Shown here one piece after another: positions 14,364 to 17,988 of a DNA stretch of 17,988 bases (within the stretch, counting starts at the first letter, position 1; each line of letters starts with the position of its first letter). Source of the stretch: an uncultured Acidimicrobiaceae bacterium (GTDB taxonomy: Bacteria > Actinomycetota > Acidimicrobiia > Acidimicrobiales > Bog-793); contig CAIVND010000253.1 in the NCBI GenBank assembly GCA_903907185.1, forward strand, positions 1 to 17,988. The letters are read 5' to 3'. A program made the position numbers and the translations under genes. Below the pieces are notes generated by a model that was given only the letters and a program-made list of their open reading frames with translations, made no database searches and was not told the origin of the DNA.

Positions 14364-14822
14364 ATGGCAATCGGAAACTCAATTGTGCTCGTCGGTAACG
14401 TCACCCGTGATCCCGAGCTTCGATTCACTCCAGCTGGGCAGGCGACGGCGACCTTCGGGCTCGCGGTAAATCGTCGCTGGCAGAACCGCCAGACTCAGGA
14501 GTGGGAAGAGGCCACCTCATTTTTTGACATCGTCTGTTGGCGCGAGATGGCAGAGAACGTGAGTGAGTCTTTGGTCCGTGGTGCACGAGTGATCGTCTCC
14601 GGCCGGCTTGAGCAACGATCTTGGGAGACCCAAGAGGGTGACAAGCGCTCGAAGGTTGAGGTTGTCGCCGACGAACTTGGACCAAGTCTTCGGTGGGCAA
14701 CGACCCAGATTGTGAAAAATGAACGACGAGGCCCCAATGAGGGCAACAACTTTGCAAGTGGTGCACCCCGCGCAGCTGCGGCCGGAGCACCTTCGTATAA
14801 CGAAGATGAGGAGCCCTTTTAA
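14364..14822 (+). CDS. ssb: Single-stranded DNA-binding protein
   Basis: Tetrameric OB-fold protein that coats single-stranded DNA in replication and repair. Length is 152 residues. The OB fold covers about 1-110: NSIVLVGNVTRDPELRFTPA, FGLAVNRRW, TSFFDIVCWREMAENV, RVIVSGRLEQRSWETQEG, KVEVVADELGPSLRWAT. A short Gly/Ala/Asn linker leads to the acidic tip ending DEEPF, the docking site for replication and repair proteins. ATG 14364 has GGAGG seven bases upstream. The stop TAA abuts the rpsR ATG directly. Placement between rpsF and rpsR is the standard bacterial arrangement and links SSB supply to ribosome genes. Confidence 0.97.
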   Translation: MAIGNSIVLVGNVTRDPELRFTPAGQATATFGLAVNRRWQNRQTQEWEEATSFFDIVCWREMAENVSESLVRGARVIVSGRLEQRSWETQEGDKRSKVEVVADELGPSLRWATTQIVKNERRGPNEGNNFASGAPRAAAAGAPSYNEDEEPF

Positions 14823-15302
14823 ATGGCGCGTAACAATGATCGAGACCGTTCGACGAATACCCGTCGGGCCCCGAAGGACAATGGACGTCGGATCAAGAAG
14901 AAGGTCTGCATGTTCTGCAAGGAGCACGCGACAACGATCGACTACAAGGACGTCAACGTATTGCGCAAGTTCATGTCTGACCGCGGAAAGATCCGTGCCC
15001 GACGCGTCTCGGGAAACTGTCAGCAACACCAACGTGACGTCGCAACCGCGATCAAAGTGGCACGTGAGTTGGCACTTCTTCCTTATACCCAGCGCACTAC
15101 CAGTGAGCGACCGGGCGGACGTGGTCCTGGTCGGGGTCCACGTGAGGGCGGCTATTCACGCCCGAAGAACGATGAGGCCGACGCCGAAGCCGCAATTGAG
15201 TCGATCGATCTTGGTGACGTCATAGTCGAATCGCGTGAGTCACAGAGCACCGATGTCGACGATGTGGACAGTGAGCCCGCAGAGGTAGGTGCAGCAGAAT
15301 GA
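14823..15302 (+). CDS. rpsR: 30S ribosomal protein S18 with long C-terminal extension
   Basis: S18 pairs with S6 on 16S rRNA. The core is normal: KKKVCMFCKEHATTIDYKDV, LRKFMSDRGKIRARRVSGNC, QQHQRDVATAIKVARELALL, PYTQR. Cys29, Cys32, Cys66 and His69 keep the zinc-binding set, so this is the zinc-dependent form. The core ends near residue 91, but the frame continues to residue 159. The 68-residue tail is first Gly/Arg-rich (RPGGRGPGRGPREGGYSR) and then strongly acidic (DVDDVDSEPAEVGAAE). Typical S18 proteins are about 75-90 residues. The frame runs without interruption into an ATGA overlap with rplI, which argues against a frameshift artefact. Translation is probably coupled to ssb. Confidence 0.95.
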   Translation: MARNNDRDRSTNTRRAPKDNGRRIKKKVCMFCKEHATTIDYKDVNVLRKFMSDRGKIRARRVSGNCQQHQRDVATAIKVARELALLPYTQRTTSERPGGRGPGRGPREGGYSRPKNDEADAEAAIESIDLGDVIVESRESQSTDVDDVDSEPAEVGAAE

Positions 15303-15745
15303 AGGTCGTCCTACGAAGTGATGTTGCCGGAGTTGGCAAGCGCGGCGACATGGTAAGTGTCGCCGATGGTTTTGCGCGCAATAGCCTTATTCCAACTGGC
15401 AAAGCAATTATGGCCACCGATGGCATCGCCGAACAGGCCGCCTCAATGCGACGAGCACGTGATCTTCGCGATTCGAAGGATCGTGAGTCCGCTCAAACGG
15501 TCGCCTCCAAGCTTGTGCCGATGGTTATTACGATCGCGGCAAAGGCTGGCAAGGAGGGCAAGCTGTTTGGCTCTGTCACTCCCGCCGACATCGTTGCTGC
15601 AGTGGAAGCACAGTCTGGAGCGGTGATCGACCGTCACAGTCTTGCTGCGCACGATCCAATCAAAGAGCTTGGTGAGCACCAGGTTGGCGTCCGTCTGCAT
15701 CCTGAAGTTGTCTTTGAGATTCGCCTTGAGGTTGTTGGCGTCTAA
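15299..15745 (+). CDS. rplI: 50S ribosomal protein L9
   Basis: Binds 23S rRNA at the base of the L1 stalk and helps maintain reading frame. Length is 148 residues, normal. The N-terminal domain has MKVVLRSDVAGVGKRGDMVS and VADGFARNSLIPTGKA, the L9 signature. A long charged connecting helix (MRRARDLRDSKDRESAQTVA) follows, and the C-terminal domain has GKLFGSVTPADIVAAV and the terminal HPEVVFEIRLEVV. The ATG overlaps the rpsR TGA by four bases, implying translational coupling; AGAGGTAGG lies upstream within rpsR. It is the last gene of the ribosomal operon and is followed by a strong terminator. Confidence 0.97.
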   Translation: MKVVLRSDVAGVGKRGDMVSVADGFARNSLIPTGKAIMATDGIAEQAASMRRARDLRDSKDRESAQTVASKLVPMVITIAAKAGKEGKLFGSVTPADIVAAVEAQSGAVIDRHSLAAHDPIKELGEHQVGVRLHPEVVFEIRLEVVGV

Positions 15746-15766
15746 CGATCCACCGTTTGAGGTATC

Positions 15767-15804
15767 AATTGGCCGATCCACCGATGTGGGTCGGCCAATT
15801 TTGT
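15767..15804 (+). terminator. Rho-independent terminator after rplI
   Basis: AATTGGCCGA (15767-15776), a T-G wobble and CCAC (15778-15781) pair with GTGG (15786-15789) and TCGGCCAATT (15791-15800) around the tetraloop CGAT. The resulting 15-bp stem runs into TTTTGTTGCT. It ends the rpsF-ssb-rpsR-rplI transcript. Confidence 0.88.
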
Positions 15805-15925
15805 TGCTCTGGATCTGTTCCTCGGGCATGTTTCAACCTCTTGGTCATCCCCAGACTCATTGAGCGCTGACACAAGCGCACCGTAGGCTGCAAAAGAGCC
15901 AAGGATGTTGGCGGAACTGATGTCC

Positions 15926-15977
15926 ATTTCCACCACTCATCCACATGGGAGGGAGAGTTATCCACCCATCGTCCACA
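15926..15977 (+). promoter_or_regulatory. Phased row of DnaA-box-like sites upstream of dnaB
   Basis: TCATCCACA (15937-15945), TTATCCACC (15958-15966) and TCGTCCACA (15969-15977) differ from the consensus TTATCCACA by one, one and two bases. A weaker ATTTCCACC is at 15926-15934. All four face the same way, with spacings of 11, 21 and 11 bases, close to whole helical turns. The array ends 69 bases before the dnaB ATG. DnaA control of dnaB, or a DnaA-titrating site, is the natural reading. The rest of the rplI-dnaB gap (15746-16046) holds the terminator and no gene I can support. Confidence 0.5.
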
Positions 15978-16046
15978 GGTACATCGGAGATATCCCGAGT
16001 TTTTCGATAGCGCTTTTCAGCTCGTTGCATAAGGGTGGAGGCCACC

Positions 16047-17420
16047 ATGACATTGACGCAAGACGACGCCCGAAATCGACAGCCGCGTGGCCCTCAGGCG
16101 GTGGTTGCTGGTCGAATCTCTCCGCACAATCTTGATGCCGAAGAGTCGCTGATTGGCGCAATGTTGTTGTCGCGCGATGCAATCGCATCGGCACTCGAAC
16201 GTTGCGGAGCGAGTGACTTCTATAAGCCATCGCATGCACAGATCTTCTCCTCGATCACCTCGATCTTTAATCGCGGTGAGCCTGTTGATGCGGTTACGGT
16301 CGCCGATGAACTTCGAAGAGCCGGTGTCATCGATGACATCGGAGGTGCGGCGGTCCTTGTTGGGTTGCAGTCAAATACCCCTGCGATCTCGAACGCCTCT
16401 CGATATGCGGGGATCGTTGAAGAGCACGCGCTGCTCCGGCGTCTTATCGGAGTCGCAAATGAGATCGCTGAACTTGGATACAGCCTCCCCGAAGATGTCA
16501 CCGCCGCGGTCGACAAAGCCGAATCGATGGTCTTTGAGGTTGCCCAGCGCCGCACCGTGGACTCCGTCGCCCAGATCTCTGATCTCCTTGGCGCGACACT
16601 TGACCGGTTGGAGCAACTCGTCGATCGCGGGGAGGAGATCACTGGTGTTCCGACCGGGTTCACCGATCTTGATCGCCTCACCGCCGGTCTGCAACCGTCC
16701 AACCTCGTAGTGATAGGCGCTCGGCCATCGATGGGTAAGACTGCTCTTGCTTTGACCGCAGCAACATACGCCGCAATGAACGGACTCCCCGTGCTGTTTT
16801 TCTCTCTTGAGATGAGCCACTTGGAGCTGGCACAGCGCGTACTCTCCTCCGAAGCTCGAGTCGATGCGACGCGGATGAGAAATGGCCGACTTCTCGATTC
16901 GGATTACACCAAGATCACCAATGCGATCAGTCGCCTTGGATCTGCCCCACTGCACATCGATGACAATCCAAACGTGACGGTGATGGACATTCGGGCTCGG
17001 GCGCGGCGGATGAAAAGTCGTGAGGGTCTCGGTCTCGTGGTCATTGACTATCTGCAGCTGATGTCAGGCCGAGGTAGCGCAGAGAGCAGGCAGGTAGAGA
17101 TCTCCGAGATCAGTCGTGGACTCAAGATCTTGGCCCGTGAGCTCGATATCCCCGTCATTGCCTTGAGTCAGCTCTCTCGATCGCTTGAATCTCGCGCCGA
17201 TAAGCGGCCAATGCTTGCAGACCTGCGGGAGTCCGGTGCGATTGAGCAGGACGCGGATGTGGTTATGTTTATCTATCGAGATGAGAAGTATGAGCCGGAG
17301 ACTGAGAAGCGAGGCTCCGCAGAGATCATCATTGCAAAGCATCGAAGCGGCCCGACAGGAACGGTTGAACTGGCCTTTGTCGAGAACTATGCGCGCTTTG
17401 CAAATATGGCTCGGGTCTAG
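16047..17420 (+). CDS. dnaB: Replicative DNA helicase DnaB
   Basis: Hexameric 5'-3' helicase that unwinds the fork and recruits primase. Length is 457 residues from ATG 16047, chosen because GGTGGAGG lies at proper spacing upstream; a GTG at 16035 would add four residues. The N-terminal DnaB domain begins at ISPHNLDAEESLIGAMLLS. The RecA-like ATPase domain has Walker A GARPSMGKTA (about 224-233), FFSLEMS, Walker B VVIDYLQL (about 331-338), LSQLSRSLE, and the arginine-finger region AKHRSGPTGTVEL. There is no intein, unlike several mycobacterial dnaB genes. Located after the ribosomal operon as in other actinobacteria, but behind a terminator, so it needs its own promoter; DnaA-box-like sites lie upstream. 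Confidence 0.97.
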   Translation: MTLTQDDARNRQPRGPQAVVAGRISPHNLDAEESLIGAMLLSRDAIASALERCGASDFYKPSHAQIFSSITSIFNRGEPVDAVTVADELRRAGVIDDIGGAAVLVGLQSNTPAISNASRYAGIVEEHALLRRLIGVANEIAELGYSLPEDVTAAVDKAESMVFEVAQRRTVDSVAQISDLLGATLDRLEQLVDRGEEITGVPTGFTDLDRLTAGLQPSNLVVIGARPSMGKTALALTAATYAAMNGLPVLFFSLEMSHLELAQRVLSSEARVDATRMRNGRLLDSDYTKITNAISRLGSAPLHIDDNPNVTVMDIRARARRMKSREGLGLVVIDYLQLMSGRGSAESRQVEISEISRGLKILARELDIPVIALSQLSRSLESRADKRPMLADLRESGAIEQDADVVMFIYRDEKYEPETEKRGSAEIIIAKHRSGPTGTVELAFVENYARFANMARV

Positions 17421-17429
17421 CCGGCCTCG

Positions 17430-17988
17430 GTGAGAGCCGATCAGCCTCTGCGCATCGGCCTCATTGCACCACCATGGGTTGCTGTTCCTCCGCATGGCTA
17501 CGGGGGCATCGAAAGTGTTATCGATCAACTCGCCCGGGCACTTGTCGCGAAGGGTCACGAGGTAACGCTCTTTGCCACAGCTGATAGCTCAAGCACGGTA
17601 TCGGTTCAATCGGTGATCGACTCGGCCCCCGGCGTGCACGTCGGTGGTCCGGTGGTCGAGATGCGCCAGGTGATCAGTGCCTACCGGGCCTTTGAGGGAT
17701 TCGACATCGTTCATGACCACACGACGATCGGTCCGCTCTATGCGCGTCATGCCTACGATGGCCCGATCGTCGCAACGAACCACAATCCCTTTGTCGAGCC
17801 ATTCCTCTCGATCTTTCGCGAGATTGATGGCCGTATTCCCATCATTGCGATCTCCCACCACCACGCCGCCGAAGCCTCCTCACTCCGCAATATCTCCGTG
17901 ATTCATCACGGGATCGATCCCGAGGACTATCAGTTTGGTGAACGATCGGGTGACTATCTTCTCTTCCTCGGCCGGATGAGTCCAGATA
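17430..17988 (+). CDS. GT4-family glycosyltransferase, N-terminal part
   Basis: The first 186 codons are in the window; the frame is open to the last base. The start GTG at 17430 is nine bases after the dnaB stop; no ribosome binding site is evident, so re-initiation after dnaB is likely. The N-terminal Rossmann domain is recognisable: LRIGLIAPPWVAVPPHGYGG, then ESVIDQLARALVAKGHEVTL, FDIVHDHT, an ISHHHAA segment, VIHHGID and the beginning of the donor domain, LLFLGRMSPD. This pattern, with PPxxYGGIE near the start, is typical of GT-B retaining enzymes (GT4) acting on NDP-sugars. The acceptor is unknown; lipid or cell-wall glycans are possible. The linkage to dnaB may be accidental. Confidence 0.88.
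   Translation, partial: MRADQPLRIGLIAPPWVAVPPHGYGGIESVIDQLARALVAKGHEVTLFATADSSSTVSVQSVIDSAPGVHVGGPVVEMRQVISAYRAFEGFDIVHDHTTIGPLYARHAYDGPIVATNHNPFVEPFLSIFREIDGRIPIIAISHHHAAEASSLRNISVIHHGIDPEDYQFGERSGDYLLFLGRMSPD

Noticed and set aside
14517..15032. 171-codon minus-strand frame across ssb and rpsR
   Set aside because: Antisense to two intact core genes and without its own family features.
15443..15829. 128-codon minus-strand frame opposite rplI
   Set aside because: Antisense to L9 and through the terminator; no domain is recognisable.
1..17988. Mobile elements, CRISPR arrays, tRNA or rRNA genes, inteins
   Set aside because: No transposase or integrase frame, no regular spacer-repeat pattern, no clover-leaf or rRNA stretch was seen, and dnaB has an uninterrupted Walker A motif.

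Overview
This window is a gene-dense bacterial chromosome segment with about twenty complete or partial protein genes. It has no tRNA, rRNA, insertion sequence, CRISPR array or phage gene that I can see. Gene content and order point to an actinobacterium. The order parB - cwlM-like - trxA - trxB - murJ - DUF6049-like protein - pcnA - ino1 - padR - DUF5318 - rpsF - ssb - rpsR - rplI - dnaB is, from memory, the origin-proximal block of Streptomyces. Mycobacteria split the same genes across the two sides of oriC. Base composition is only moderately GC-rich (my impression is the mid-50s percent), which would fit a deep-branching actinobacterium such as the Acidimicrobiia. That placement is inference.

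Layout. Positions 1-339 (+) hold the end of parB. Positions 447-7880 (-) form one tight reverse-strand run, in transcription order: a secreted membrane-anchored protein (DUF6049-like), murJ, degV, a small membrane protein, trxB, trxA and a CwlM-like protein. Several junctions overlap or nearly touch, so it reads as an operon, with a probable extra promoter before trxA. It joins lipid II export (MurJ), a probable cytoplasmic peptidoglycan regulator (CwlM-like) and the thioredoxin system. Positions 7942-10477 (+) hold a histone-deacetylase-family enzyme and the tRNA nucleotidyltransferase. Positions 10510-12326 (-) hold a PadR regulator translationally coupled to inositol-3-phosphate synthase. 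Positions 12451-17988 (+) hold a DUF5318 protein, panB, the rpsF-ssb-rpsR-rplI operon with a clear terminator, dnaB, and the start of a GT4 glycosyltransferase.

The most interesting points are mostly non-coding or subtle. The CwlM-like protein has lost recognisable zinc ligands. A helically phased row of DnaA-box-like sites lies just upstream of dnaB, and a perfect DnaA box lies in a hairpin-packed gap between parB and the CwlM gene. The panB-rpsF gap is strongly structured. Ribosomal protein S18 carries a tail of about 68 residues. murJ and degV overlap by 104 bases. The PadR regulator has an insertion of about 43 residues in its wing region. I did not find an obviously new multi-gene system; most genes are core housekeeping.
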